Shown: positions 32,299-44,434, counted from the first letter of the stretch. The stretch: DNA of 64,000 bases from Cryptomeria japonica (GCF_030272615.1 NC_081408.1:765512330-765576329), one strand, 5' to 3'. A program made the numbers and translations. The notes: generated by a model not told the origin, from the letters alone.

Positions 32299-33470
32299 AT
32301 CTGCATAGGACCAAATAAAATTTATTTGTCTTTGTCTAAAGAATTCTATGTATTCTTTCCTCTCTTTATCTGATAATGAGGCAACAGAATGAAGTATCTT
32401 GGGATCATTTGATGTGCCAATGTTTATTGCTTGTGTTGGTTCTATTAGAATAGCAGATCTCTCCTAAAAATATGCAAGGAGGATGTCAAACTTTCCATCT
32501 TCTGGCGCCTCAAAGAGGTTTTCACCGTCAGATACGTCCTTTATTTTCCATTTTGATTGATCTAGTGTTGCCATGAAATGGTTTTCAACAGTAGGTCTCT
32601 TTCCTTGTTTTATTTCAATTTTGCGACTGGAAAGTTTGGCATTCTCTTGACTGCAAGAAACGTTACTTGATTCCGCAATGGAAGATATCTTACGTGTTAT
32701 GGGTTCGACATCATTAAGATACACAACTAAGTCGTGATCATTGGAAAATACATCTAATTCAGGGTTTTCTAGATTATCCCAATCAATTAGTTATGGATGA
32801 AGAAGGGGTAAGTCATAATCGCCGTCATTGTGAGGTGCTTAAATGTTCATGACTTAATGGTCATAATTTGGCGTAGAGTAGGTAATGTCATAGATAGAAT
32901 GATCTTGAGGATAGTCTCTCCCAAGTGTTCTCCAATTAGTTCTAACAAAATTAGTATTAGTATTTTGTAGTTCACACTCAAATGGTTCTTCATCTAACAT
33001 TTGTCCCTTAAACAAATGGATTATATCAACACACACATCTTTAGTACTGCAAGTTCCTTCTTGATATTTTTAATAAATTCATTTGTATTTTGAAGTTGAC
33101 ATACTTGTGTACATGATATAGATAATTCTTTTTCTAGCTTTTGTCTTCTTTCAAACTCACCTTCTTCTGGACTAATAGTCAATCCTACTTGACTATCTCT
33201 TAGTTCTTCTATGGTTCTGCCATACCTTGGTACATCTTGCTCATTATTTGATAGAAATATGATATTTCCAGATGCTTGATCCATATCTGTTTGTACTTCT
33301 TGTGGCATTACTTCTTTGTCTTTTTCATCCCCTTTCTTTTGTTGTCTTGTATATGCCTCTTTTCTCTGGATTCTGAGTTCTTCTTGTCTTCTTTCTAACT
33401 CCATCTTTTGTTTTGTAATAGACAAGTCTTCTTTTGTGATAGTTGTTTGCTAGTCGTTTTTTTCTTCACT
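32299..33470 (-). pseudogene. Element 3 gag-pol linker, broken into short frames
   Basis: Minus-strand frames at 33425-33021 (Glu/Lys/Gln-rich, coiled-coil-like: 'MELERRQEELRIQRKEAY'), 33036-32854 and 32724-32464 are separated by stops but follow the same polyprotein direction between protease/G-patch and RT. Their function is unknown. The first could form a coiled coil. Confidence 0.55.
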
Positions 33471-34841
33471 TCATATACTAGATGAGACATCTAGACCCCA
33501 TTCATATTCATTTGAATCTATCTCTGAACCATTGTCTAGGGCTACACCACTATACCACACAGGAATGTTGTATGGTGCAAAAAGTTCCCTGATTTTTGCC
33601 ATTTCTATTTTCACTGTTTCTGGAATATCTTGTTCAGATTTTGCATTTGCTCGTATTTCTTGAACTTCTTGACAAGATTCTTCATTTCTTTTGTTTGCAA
33701 TCTCCTCTTCTTGTTTCTCATGTTCTTCTTGTTTTTGCTTATTGGCTAGTATTTCTGCTCCTTGATGTTGCTTTTCTTGCCATTTTTCTTCTTTAGAGAC
33801 TAATTTCTTTCTCCACTTTGGTTGTTGATAATTATGATGATTTTGATTTGATTTTAGATATCCAAGTCCTGATTTATCTTCTTTAGATTGCGAGTGAGGA
33901 CAAATAGGTTCTAAAATACCTTGATGTCGCTTACCAATTGGTCTTTTTCCTTCATATCCCATTTTTCGCATGATCTTATAACCATTGCCATATTGTTCTA
34001 TGGGAATATTGATTTCTGCAGTTGTTGCTATAGTTTCATTTTCATCTTTGTACAACCAACCAAGAATGTCCTTGTCTTCAATTTCTTCTTCAAGTGTTCC
34101 ATCTCTAACAAATGCTCCGTTAAACATGTCTTTTGATTTCTCTGAGGTCCATGATTGGATATTTGTAGGCTTTCCATATGACTTAGGTGAAAGTGGAAAA
34201 TTATGCAAAGAATATTTTCCCATTCCTTCATCATTTAATTTGAGCTTTTTCTCGAAGGTTTCCCATAACTTTTCTTGAATTTCTTTGGTAGGATATACTA
34301 ATTCTCTGTTATGTGGAACTCTTGTATCTTGTGTTGGCTTCAGATTATTGTAATATTGGCTAGAGTCTACAATTATAGTGACCTCTTGTCCTTCATGAGA
34401 AAATTTTACACATTGATGATATGTAAAAGGAACTGCTTGCATGTTGTGAATCCACAGCCTTCCCAGAAGAATATTATAAGAAAGATTCAAATCTAAAACC
34501 TGACATAATGTATTCCTTTCCACGGGTCTTATTTTGATTGGTAACACCACAGTTCCTTTAGAAGAACGCCCTGCTTCATCATAAGCCTTAATAGTTATTT
34601 TCTTTGGATCTACAGCATTTTCTAAATATCCCAAAGCTTTTATTAAACTGAATGCAGAAATGTTTAAGCATGCTCCACCATCTATGAGTATGTGTTTGAC
34701 ACGAGTTTTATTAATGGTGACTTCAACATGTAAGGGAGCATTGTGAGGATGTTGCAAGGACGCGTCATCATTTTCAGAAAATGATAAGCAATGAGGGGCT
34801 ATAAGGTGTCCCACCATGTTTTGGAACTGATCCACATCCAA
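33471..34841 (-). pseudogene. Element 3 protease with G-patch domain
   Basis: One open frame of 456 codons. A retropepsin-like fold is at residues about 40-160: 'RVKHILIDGGACLNISAFSL' has DGG in place of DS/TG (Asp54), and 'LSYNILLGRLWIHNMQ' is the conserved strand. A G-patch motif follows at about 284-330 ('GNGYKIMRKMGYEGKRPIGK' onward, with a second 'KSGLGYLKS'). G-patch domains bind RNA and occur in Tat-type gag-pro. A Lys/Glu/Gln-rich coiled-coil-like tail is at about 340-430. It is separated from the zinc-knuckle frame upstream by stop codons near 34860. Confidence 0.8.
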
Positions 34842-34859
34842 GTCTTTTGAAACTGTTGT

Positions 34860-35426
34860 TTATACTAACGCTTTTTCCAAAATTTCCTTATGCATAGGTG
34901 AAACTTTGAGAAGTTCCAAAATTGATATTTGAGCGGGTATCCTTTGTAATTGCTCTACTAAATTGTATTGTTGGGAGGTGTATGTTGAGTCTTTTGTTAT
35001 ACCCGAAAAGGTGACCTTCGCTTTGCTTCTCGTAATGACATTCATTGGCTCTGAAGGTATGTTATCTTTAACAATGATGACATTTACCACATCATCATAT
35101 GTACAAGTGTAGCTCACTTTGGCTTTTCCTTTGTCATCTTTTAATTGGGATTGTTCACCTTTGTCATAATTCGGAAGTGGAGTTTTGAAAGCTAGGTGTG
35201 ATTTGTTTGTCTTATGGTTGTCCACTGTGATAGTTCCATTATCAATTAGATCTTGGATAAGGTATTTCAATCTCTGACAATCATTTGTTTGGTGTCCTTT
35301 ATTCCGATGGTAATTACAAAAATGATTGTCATTACACCAATTAGGATTGACTTGTGGTTCATAACTTCTTGCTTTTGGTAAAACAATTAGTTTATTTGCA
35401 AGAAGAGTTTTTAAAGTTGATTCCAA
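34860..35426 (-). pseudogene. Element 3 gag C-terminal zinc-knuckle region
   Basis: A 188-codon minus-strand frame. 'HFCNYHRNKGHQTNDCQRLK' (about residues 36-55) is a C-x2-H-x4-G-H-x4-C knuckle variant of the type used by Tat gags to bind RNA. The following 'YLIQDLIDNGTITV' matches the equivalent block of Element 1 gag ('IQDLIDNNTISV'). This is good evidence that Elements 1 and 3 are both Tat relatives. Confidence 0.8.
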
Positions 35427-36732
35427 GTGTTCTCCAATGTTTGTGAATTTCCTACGAGGATTGGAGAAGAAAGACTTGGAGTTATTGTTTTCTTGATTGT
35501 TATTGTTTGGGATTTGACTTGATAGATTAAGGATTCGCTATTGTTTTTTATTAAGGAAAAACAAGTTTTTAAGGGACCAGAGACCCTTTCGTAGCACTAT
35601 TGTCGTCATTTCCTCCATTGATGATATTCCTATTCTTTGACCAGAAATTGGGTTTGTCATTGTTGCCATTGTTGTTGTTGTTGTTGTTGTAAGAATTATT
35701 GTAAAGTTTTAGCTCTCCTTTCTTTACCATCGTGTTTTCTATTTTTAGACCATTCTCAATCATCTTGGCGAAGGAGGGAGGACATTACATTTTTAGTCGA
35801 TAACCCATTTCACTGATAAGATTATCAATGAATATGTCCATCTTTTCTTGATCAGGTACATCTCTTGGATACCTATTAAACATTCATTTCCATCACTGCA
35901 AGAAGATCATAAAAGATTCACCATTCTTTTGTTTAACATTGCATAAATCTAGCATTGTTATCTCATTCCTCACATTGTAGGACTATTGTGAAATAAATCT
36001 ATTCATGAGTTTTTCAAAAGATTTGATTCCAGATGGTAATCTTGAAAACCATTCCATTGATTGTCAATTTAAACTCCTAGGGAAAAGACGCATCAGGTAA
36101 GTTTCGTCGTGTGCAAATTCCATACTCATTGTACAAAACTCCCTAATGTGATCCTGAGGATCAAATTTTCCATCATATTTGTCATATTTAGAGATCTCGC
36201 AATGCTATGGAAATGGTATCATATTCAATTTTTTATCGAAAGGATATGGGCAGATATCTTCCAATGAATACTTCTTGGAGCTTGTTCCATTTTGCATATC
36301 TTGTATCTGTTATTGTAGAGTTTGCATTTGTTGAGTGAGATTTCACAACAGATTATCCATATAGTTTCTCCTTATTTCTTCATAAGTTTTTTTATCACTA
36401 CGCTCTCCTCTTGTGTCATCACGTTCTTTTCTTGCCTCTTCATGACTTTCTTTGTTTACATCTTCGTTATTTGGATCATCTGTGTTTTGGGTGTTACTTG
36501 TCTCCGCATCTTGTTTCAAGCTTTCCATGTTAAAGTCTTGTGGCAATTTAGCTCCTGATTTTGCCAACATCAAAAGATATTTCTCTTTTTGCTTTGCCAA
36601 TAATTTTTCCATTAGTCTATCAAATTTGAAATCTTGCTCAAGGTCTCTAATGGTGTTATTGACCGCTTCTTCATCAACAACCGTATACCCAAAAGTTTGT
36701 TGTTCGTATTGAGCTCTAGTCCAAACTGGCAT
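35427..36732 (-). pseudogene. Element 3 gag, N-terminal and capsid part
   Basis: Starts at the minus-strand Met at 36732 ('MPVWTRAQYEQQTFGYTVVD') and is Glu/Lys/Asp-rich to 36343. Past stops, the capsid domain is readable from about 36270 to 35780: 'YDGKFDPQDHIREFCTMS', 'QSMEWFSRLPSGIKSFEKL', then 'VRNEITMLDLCNVKQKNGES'. A poly-Asn stretch from an ACA/GTT triplet tract (about 35660-35700) follows. At least four stops interrupt the capsid region. Confidence 0.82.
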
Positions 36733-37736
36733 GTGATTGTTTCAAAAAAAATTGAAGTTTCCAAAGGACAAGTCAATAGGTGATTATTGGTTTACGAAGA
36801 TATGATTTGTTAATTTTACCACTATGTTTGTTCGTTGTGATAAAGCATCTCTTTGTTGAAAAGCACGTCCTTGCAAAATTTCTCCGTCAAACTCTGTCCC
36901 GCAACCACATAAATAGTGACAAAAACAATCTAGGAATGTCCTATGTTTTAATAAGATCTTGCGATTGATATACAAGAATCTTATTCTTTTCTGAATAGCT
37001 TTATAACTGGGTTTTCTTTTCTTAAGGCGATACTTAAAAGTCATATAAGCATCTGATAGATTACAAGTTTATTTGATTCCAAAGTTGGTGCAATTCTGAT
37101 TTTGATATGACCTAGGTTCAAAATAGGAAAGATATATCCAAGATAATGAACACAAGATGAGTTTATCAAGCTTCGTGATAGAGGATTTGATATATCTGAT
37201 GAGAAGTTTGACAATGATGTTGATTTTTGCACTTAAAATGTTTGAATCAATAGCTTGTTGAATTTTTATGCTTATGGAAACCTTTCAGAAATAACCTGTT
37301 GGATTAGTGACCCAGTTATTGAACTAGTTTGAAAATGTGTGATAGTTTAAAGACAAATATACTCAAGAAGTGTTTTCATACTGATGTTGAAATTTTGGTT
37401 TGATATGTTTTTTTAGATGTGAAAAAGCCTTTGTGCTAACTCTTGTGGTAAAGAGTGTTAACTTATGGGGTAAAAGCACTATTTTGTTGCTTGAAAACAC
37501 TATTCTGATTATGTTCAAGGATTTTTCTCAAACCTTTTAGCAAGTTGTTGGATTTTTGTTCATTTTTAGATGATTTTCTTCAATTTTTGACCATTTTGAA
37601 CATGTCATAGACATAGAAGACACAATGTTTTTGAAAAACAAAATGCATAAGCAAAGTACAAATCCTATGGCAGGCTGAGACAATAATTGTTGAATCTCAC
37701 ATGGGGTTTCCCTCAAGCCTACGCTATTCAAAGCGG
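36733..37736 (-). other. Element 3 leader, AT-rich part
   Basis: Between gag and the GC-richer island. Short frames on both strands match no family. No primer-binding site could be placed. Confidence 0.5.
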
Positions 37737-38240
37737 ATATTTAGATGCTTGACCCCACTGGCTCCACCCTCGGCACCCGCTTCTCCGAAGCAGCTAAGTA
37801 CCAGTTTCCATGAAAACTCCCCATGGCAAACTTTGTATCTCTACTAAGAACCGTATGTGTGCGAGTCGCTTCAGAAGTCCGACCTCCTACGCCAACAATT
37901 AGAAAGATTTTGGCAACTAGTACAAGTGGTTTTTAGTAAAGGCTTTCGGTCATTTGGCCATACATGCAGCACTTTCAGCTCTGTAAATACAGAAGGTTCC
38001 CAACCTATAGAGGTTACGCTCCATAGGATTTATGGGGAAACATAGTGTTGGTATGAACTTATCAACACATGTTGCTTGTGACTTTTGTTACAAACATGAT
38101 TTATTTAGAGTGGATTGGAAGGACTCGGTATTAGCCCGTTTCCACTTTGGGTTGTTCCCCTCTCACTGGCCCCCTCAAGGCAGCTCAGGAAGGTAGGCCC
38201 TCTAAAGGTTATACATAAAAGAAAGTAGGTATGGTTTTTT
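37737..38240. other. GC-richer island in Element 3 leader, origin unknown
   Basis: This stretch stands out in composition from its neighbours ('ccccactggctccaccctcg', 'gttgttcccctctcactggc'). A 62-codon plus-strand frame (37857-38045) has no recognised family. On the minus strand 'gcacacatacggttcttag' near 37850-37870 resembles the end of a group II intron domain V, which would suggest organelle DNA, but the pairing partner is poor. It may equally be a structured leader segment of the element. Confidence 0.4.
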
Positions 38241-39348
38241 TATCACTGTATGAGGGTGAGAACATACTTACCTACTACTTCATCAAGCACGAAAAACACA
38301 AATTTATTTTAGCCTTCTAAAATCTATGTGCAACTACTTTCAAGAAGTCACTCAAAATACAAGTTGCATACTATTAATTTATCCCCTTAGTTAAGCTAAA
38401 TGAGCATGACATGATGTGTTACTTTCGAAAATAGAACTCTTAATTAACTAGCTGAGGAAATGCATGAAACTTGCTTTAAAAACAATCCTGCACATACATG
38501 TGAGTAATTTGAAAAATTTAAGTTCTTGGACATTCGGACCTGCAAGAAAATTATGTCAGTTGCAAATAAAAGCGCTATCGTAACAAATGTGTCATCTTTC
38601 ACCTCTAAAGGGCTAACCTAAAGGACAAAAGCGCTAACCTGAAATACAAAAGCGCTGCTCTGCGGACTAAGAAGCGAGAATTCACTGACAAAAGTGTTAA
38701 CCAAACTGACAAATGCGCTAACCTCAAGGACAAAAGCATTGTTTTGAAGATTAAATGCGTTGATTTACAAACAAAAGCACTAAGATAAATGATATAGGGG
38801 TGTTGGAGAGAATATACAAAAAAATTTAAGAAATATGTGTACGTACACAATATTTCATTAAATTTGGAGGTTGGAGATAAATTATGAATTAATATTTAAG
38901 AAATAGTAATATCTTTAGTCACATGAGTGATGAGTTGGCAAAGGGAAAATGAAGTGGAGATGGAAGGTGAGTTGGAAAAAGGGATTTAAATAATTTAGAA
39001 ATTATTTAATATTTGAGACTATACGATAGAAGAATAATCATTAAATATTAGATATTCAATTCAGTGGAGGAAATAATTCAATATTAGATATTTAATTAAC
39101 TGGTTAGAAGAATAATTAAATATTAGATATTTAATTAACTAATTAGAAGAATAATAGATATTTAATTAATTAGAGGAATAGGATAGATGAATTAATTAAT
39201 AAAATATTTCAATTAAATTAATTAATAGAAAGACACGAAATGAATTAAATAAATAATCTTTTCAAATTAACTTTTTAATAGAAGAATAAATATTAAATAA
39301 ATATAAAATATTTATTTAATCACTCATAGCCATTTTTATGTGTATACA
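38241..39348 (-). repeat. Element 3 5' LTR (inner boundary uncertain)
   Basis: Bases 38798-39348 match 16018-16541 closely and carry the terminal TGTATACACATAAAAATGG (minus strand). The part from about 38241 to 38797 only weakly resembles the other LTR ('tcaaaatac...ttgcata' against 'tcaaaatac...ctgcaac'). It also contains short recurring units 'gcgctaacc' and 'acaaaagcgct' (38570-38790). The inner end could lie anywhere from 38.2 to 38.8 kb. Confidence 0.6.
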
Positions 39349-39355
39349 AAGAGAA

Positions 39356-40621
39356 ACATAGAGGACTTCAAGAGCTTCCTCAAATCATAAAATGTCCTTC
39401 CTTAGGCTGGTTTTATTGTTCACACTTTGATAGATACGCCTATCTCTGATAAGAAGGCCTAGAAGTTTTAAGAGCTCTATTTATAATTATCAAAATCATA
39501 TGCCTCTTGCTGAAACTCCCGCTCAAGATGACTAGCCTAGTCTCATTGGCCCACGAATTGATCTCAAAATCCCTAGAGCCTTGGTTAATGTGGTGGACAT
39601 TGGACCTACTATTGACCCATTCTCCTGCAGAAATATACCTAGCATCAATGTTTCACATACGCCTTTGGGGTACACTGGGATGGCTACCACGTATTCAACT
39701 TTTGGTGACTTTGGCACTAGTGGTCGTGGTGGAGGTGGTACGAGCCCTTGTGGCTCTACTGCTCCTCCACCTAACAACCCTTTATTCAATACTATTCTAT
39801 AGAATATGAGACAATTACAATAACAACTAACCACATTGGCATCAATTGCTAGTCAGTCCTCTCTTCCTGCCTATTATCATCGCAGTCCTCTTTATATAAG
39901 CATCTTAAACATGATCACCCCTCAAGGGGCTGAATCTTAGAACTTTGATCGGTATAATAGAGAAGGAGATCCTAATGTACATATGCATTTTTTCATGACA
40001 ATTTGTAGTGATTATCATAATCTTGATTTCGTGTTGTTGAAGCTATTCTCTTGGCCCCTTAAGGGAATGACATTAGAATGGCACAACCCATTACCTAATT
40101 ATTCCATGAGGTCATTTCATCAACTCAAGAACGCCTTTCATACACAATTTTAGATGAACATTGGTAGCAAGGTCACTATAACAAACCTTGTTCACTATAA
40201 TAAAAAACTCAATGAGAGGATTAAAGAATTCATCTCTCGATATCAATCAATTTCTACTAAGATCCCTTTTTCCCCGCTGGATAGTGATTTACAAAGGATG
40301 TTTATAAAAAACCTACAACTGGCACTAAGGGAAAAATTAGCCTTTAATCATTATTCAAAATTTACGAATCTATGCTTCAAAATCACTAATAACCAACACA
40401 CAATGACTCAGTTTGGGGAATCTTCTTCAAGCTATTGTGTTGAGACTTTTAAGGGAGGGTCTAAAAAGAATAAAGTTGTGGCAAATGTCATTGAGGTCCC
40501 TCAAGCTATTGAGAGACCTACACAGGATCTACAACAAAATCGGGTCTTTACAAAGTTATATGATTCCTATTTGAGTATCATGTCGAAGCTCTTAAAAGAT
40601 AATCTTATAAATCTCACCTAG
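39356..40621 (+). pseudogene. Element 2 gag, 3' part
   Basis: Resumes the gag interrupted at 15389. Broken plus-strand frames include 'NREGDPNVHMHFFMTICSDY', 'LEWHNPLPNYSMRSFHQLKN' and, from 40154 in one open frame, 'IGSKVTITNLVHYNKKLNER', 'FISRYQSISTKIPF' and 'LQRMFIKNLQLALREKL'. These align block for block with the Element 1 gag domain ('GDPLTHVKTFQTICTDFAHH', 'LQWYCSLPSYSITSFQQLAN', 'IGPKVTLIDLMHCKQG'). Several stops lie between 39380 and 40150. Confidence 0.82.
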
Positions 40622-42580
40622 GACCATGCAACCTCTGGTGGTGCATTTTGTTCCTCTGTCTACACCTAGTATAGACAAGGGAAAGACACTCACCTCGCTA
40701 TGATTCACAACCTATCTGCCCTTCAAGCCTCCAAACCTTACATATATACCTCATCATGCCCAATATCGTTAGGGTAGCTGGTCATCTTGAGCTCGCTCAT
40801 CACCTTTGGCTCCTACATCATAATACTCGAGGATACCTTTTGTTCCTCCGACTGCTCCTAGAGAAAAATGAAGAAGGTGCATGTGACTATGTTTATGGGA
40901 CCCGCTTTGACTGCACCTCATGTTTCATCGATTGGGCCTTCTCCTTCGATGATTACGACTTAGGACGCTTCTCCCATGGAGCACAATGCCACTGAGCCTT
41001 CCCAAACTTCCATTCTTACTATCCATCTATGCAAAAACCAATGTGTGCATGAGCATAAGCGTCATCAGTGGACGATGGCCTGAGAGCATGAGGTCGCTTT
41101 GAAGACTGCGAGTGAATCATTGGTGTACGATCCTACCTCTGTTGTTTTTGTTCCTTCTTTAGTTTTTACTCATTTGCGCCTGCGTTTGCTTCATCTTATA
41201 TATTGTTGTCATCCGCTTAAGCAACCGATGATGTGTCTCATCCTAAAAGGGTACAGGTTTTTATTGCTCCATTCTAAGAGTCTCCTCTCATCATTTATTT
41301 GCCTAATGTTCCTCCATTTTCCCAGCTCGTTGATATGTTGCATAGACAGGTTGTGTCCAATGTATCTTTGTCTACTTTTCATATTTTGTAGCTGCTTCTG
41401 CATCAGAGTTTTCTCGGGGTATTCGAACTTGCTACACTTGATCGAAGGCCTTCACCTCCGCAGAAACCTAAAGAAAAACTTTGAGAAGAACCATGTGCCT
41501 GAGTTTTGTCGTCGGAAGTCAACTCTAAAGCCTCCAAATTCTGTTTCTTTTCATGTTTCATTGTTTCTTTATTTGCTTCTATTTGTTTTGTTAAGGAGGT
41601 CCCACCTTCTCTGAAGTTTTGTTTTTGCCCCTCTTCAAGAGGTCAGTGGTACAACTCGTATTTTTTTGCCCCAAATCGAGTCACCCGCCTCTTTTGCTAA
41701 GGGGCATTTGTTTGACTCCTTAGAGGATATCTCGACATTGTCTATGATCTTCACACTATCATTGACCCTTGCCTCTTAGGAGCTTCTGGATGAGAATGTG
41801 GAAGTTGCATAGTCCTTGGCTCTTCTTGTTGGTGTTGCGCCTAGTGCTACCCTTGTTGTTGTCTCTCTTTGGGCTCATCCCCTCTCCCCATATGATCAAG
41901 ATTGGGAGGATAATTACCTATTGGCTAAAAAACCTCTAAGACAGTACCTCCTTTTCTTTATCTTCTAGATTAGGGTGTGCATGTTCGTGTTCCCCCGTAC
42001 TTGCTTTATATGTTTGTTCCCTCTCGAAGGACCCAAGTTACTTTGTTGGTGCTTGGAAACGAGAGGTTGGTTGTCTTTACGTGTTTGTGCTCTCCTAGAG
42101 GACTTGAGTTGCTCTATTGGTGCTTGGAAATACGGGATTATCTGTCGTGTGCTTCTTCTATTTGTTAATCGTCCTCCTATTTGTTATACCTTGATTTTCT
42201 ATATTGACGACAATGCAAAGTGTTGGGAGCATTTAGGCTCTCTTCCATGTTTACCCAGTTTTTCTTTTTTCTCTGTTTCCATGTGCCTTCTTCATATGAT
42301 TTGTAAAGTTTGGAACTATGATGAAACACTCATATGCAACTATATACATTCTCATTTCACCGCTATAGGTTTTGACGTCAAATCAATGAATCTCCTTGTG
42401 TCTTTGTGTTTTGTTGATGTTGTGGGTCTTATGTGTCCTTTGTTGAAGATGACATTCCACACAATGTATCTTCTCCTTAAAATGTCATGCCTTCCACACA
42501 TACCATTCTAAGAGGGGCCTTTCATATCCCTACATTTTTTGCATTTCAGTTTTGCATTTGTGTCATGATTGTTTATCTTA
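40622..42580 (+). pseudogene. Element 2 post-gag region, heavily degraded
   Basis: Short overlapping plus-strand frames (for example 41099-41614 and 41975-42511) are hydrophobic and probably out of frame. Fragments such as 'ATEPSQTSILTIHLCKNQCV' suggest former coding sequence in the protease/tail position. No RT, RNase H or integrase motif was found. Near 42205-42240 'gacgacaatgcaaagtgttg' resembles 'gaggacgatgcaaagcattg' in the Element 1 3' noncoding region (about 26422-26441). Element 2 therefore reached its 3' noncoding region without ever encoding pol. Confidence 0.6.
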
Positions 42581-42709
42581 TGATCTCTTTTTATCTATTG
42601 TCTTTGTGGGGGCCAATCCACTCGATCTCTTTTTATCTTTGCCTTTGCGGGGGCCAATCCACTTGATCTTTATTTTTTTCGCCTGTGGGGACCAATCCAC
42701 TTGATTGTT
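42581..42709 (+). repeat. Three tandem units with GGGGGCCAATCCACT
   Basis: 'tttgtgggggccaatccact', 'tttgcgggggccaatccact' and 'cctgtggggaccaatccact' repeat with a period of about 40-55 bp. They resemble the G-rich polypurine-like repeats upstream of the Element 1 3' LTR. Confidence 0.75.
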
Positions 42710-43246
42710 TGACTTTTGTCTCAGGCCAAACCACTATCTATCTACAGTTGCCCAATCATATGGCTATCTAGCATAACACAACTTGCTACCCATACCAGCC
42801 AAATCTTTTTTATCTCAGTGATCACTATTTTGTTATCTCGGTGTCTAAACAAATCGTTTAATTGTATTTTTTTCTTTTTCATCTAGCATGTTTATTTGCA
42901 GCTAACATGTTTTTTATGAGACAGCCTAGCAACATCTTACGAAGGTTCAAGTCTCTTATTTGCACGATTAGAGAATTATGCTTCCCTTTTGTACATCTTG
43001 ATTAAATCTCTTAGCTTAAGGTCACATCTTGTGATAGCAATATGCTCACTAAAGTGGGCCCCCTACTATTCTATGGTGGAGGATATAGTTGGAATGAAGG
43101 AATGATATTTTGTTAATAAGAGGGTCTCCCTTCTTATTATAGCAAGTTGATTCCATAAAAATTGTAGGAACCTTGGCAGGGGTTCTTTCTTTCTTTTCAT
43201 TTGGAGTTGGGGGAAGGCAGTGCCCAAATAGACGAACTCCTCTCCA
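42710..43246 (+). other. Element 2 3' noncoding region and extra segment before LTR
   Basis: 'actaaagtgggccccctac' at 43047-43065 resembles the Element 1 tract 'gctaaagtgggggctaaa' and probably marks the original polypurine tract. About 180 bp (43066-43246) separate it from the LTR. That segment is open on the minus strand ('KKERTPAKVPTIFMESTCYN') but matches nothing I know. It may be a small insertion. Confidence 0.45.
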
Positions 43247-44434
43247 TGTAGTGTCGTAAATTGTACCTTGTGCAATTTCATGTTGCATAAGCATCTTCGC
43301 TTTATATTGAATGAACACCTCCTTCACCTCTTTTTCCTTTTGCCCACGTGGTTTGCCCCATCACCCACTATTTTGGCCTTTTTTTTACCTCATTGATTGT
43401 ATGACTCGTGGACACCAGTATGCCACGAAGACGTCTATGTGCCACACTAGCATCTCGCAAATCAATTGTTCGCAAGTGGTCTTTTGAGTATTACGCCTAC
43501 GTCTGGCGATGTTCATAATGCCCCTCTCAACAACCACCAACACCAATTTCACTTCTAGCATGTATATTTACCCTCTTTGGTTTCTCTTAGCTCTCTAGCT
43601 ACTCATTAAGAATCTTTGTAGCTACAAGATCATTCTTACTACTCTTTACTCACGCCATTGAAGCTTTCTAGTTCTACTTTTTAGCATTCTTGGCTCTTCT
43701 TCGTGTTTGAGGCTCTCATTATCTTTGTTCTTTGACGAGGACTTAGTTCTTTGTCTTCTTCACTCAACGAGCTCTTAGCTTTGGGTGTGGAAGGGTAATT
43801 CTTCCTTCCTCTTCTTTATTATTTCCATCGGCATATTCATATTAGGCATATTTGTATCATATTTTACTTTCTTTTTCCATTATCATTTTATCTATCAATT
43901 TATCTTGGTTGTCCATGGAGGTGGAAACGCCAAAATGAGGGTCTGACTATGGAAGACCTCTATACATAGCCCCAACATTTTTCCTTCTCGCTTGTGTGCA
44001 GGTTTGGTTGGCGAAGAGCACATTGTTGGAGGCTTGAATTGCAATTGTAGATTAGTTGTGAGATTTCACTTCCCCTTTTCTCTTTCATTTATTCTCTTCC
44101 ATTTCTACAATCGTTTCCTACTTTATGTTATGCATTTATCTCGTTTTATTATATCTAGAACACATATCCGTCATTTTGTGCTCTTCGTATGAAACTACAT
44201 ACTCTATCCATATGGGACACCAACACGTCATGCTATACTCTTAGACTCGCCCGTGCGTCCTTGGACAAGGAGTTAGCAAAGGTCGTCAAAAGATCTCAAT
44301 GACATTTTCAGTGTCATCTATAGGGTACTTGATAGCCTGAGGCTTTGTTCTCATCTCGAGTGGAGAGGTTGATTAGTGAGTTCCCAAGAGGTTGTTATCT
44401 ACCTATCAATGTGGTTCATTTTTCCCCCTCTACA
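43247..44434 (+). repeat. Element 2 3' LTR
   Basis: 1,188 bp, TGTAGTGTCGTAAATTG...CCCTCTACA, followed by the CTATA target duplication. It aligns with 13831-14994 throughout with frequent substitutions. Confidence 0.88.

Larger units (their letters stand above)
15390..39348 (-). mobile_element. Element 3: large Tat-lineage Ty3/gypsy with antisense PMD gene
   Basis: Read on the minus strand the order is: 5' LTR (39348 down to about 38.2-38.8 kb), long leader, gag, zinc knuckle, protease and G-patch, RT and RNase H, a second RNase H, integrase, a 3' region with an antisense PMD gene, polypurine tract, 3' LTR (16541 to 15390). Element 1 interrupts the 3' region. Without it the element is about 15.9 kb, within the size seen for Ogre/Tat elements. 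The second RNase H and the extra ORF after integrase are known Tat-lineage traits. A possible target duplication is GAGAA (15385-15389 and 39351-39355), but two extra bases (39349-39350) separate it from the LTR end. Confidence 0.85.
13831..44434 (+). mobile_element. Element 2: non-autonomous Ty3/gypsy (Tat-type), split by nested elements
   Basis: Direct LTRs at 13831-14994 and 43247-44434 are flanked by CTATA (13826-13830 and 44435-44439). A primer-binding site follows the left LTR, so the element reads on the plus strand. Gag sequence begins at 15043 and breaks off at about 15389; it resumes at about 39356, right after Element 3 ends. This shows that Element 3 inserted into the gag gene. 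Removing the inserted 24 kb leaves about 6.6 kb. No RT, RNase H or integrase sequence was found in the remaining parts, so it is non-autonomous. The LTRs differ heavily by eye, which makes it the oldest member of the nest. Confidence 0.88.

Noticed and set aside
41099-42511. Long hydrophobic plus-strand frames in Element 2 (171 and 178 codons)
   Set aside because: Leu/Cys/Phe-rich readings out of frame with the degraded gag-protease coding sequence. Treated as shadows.
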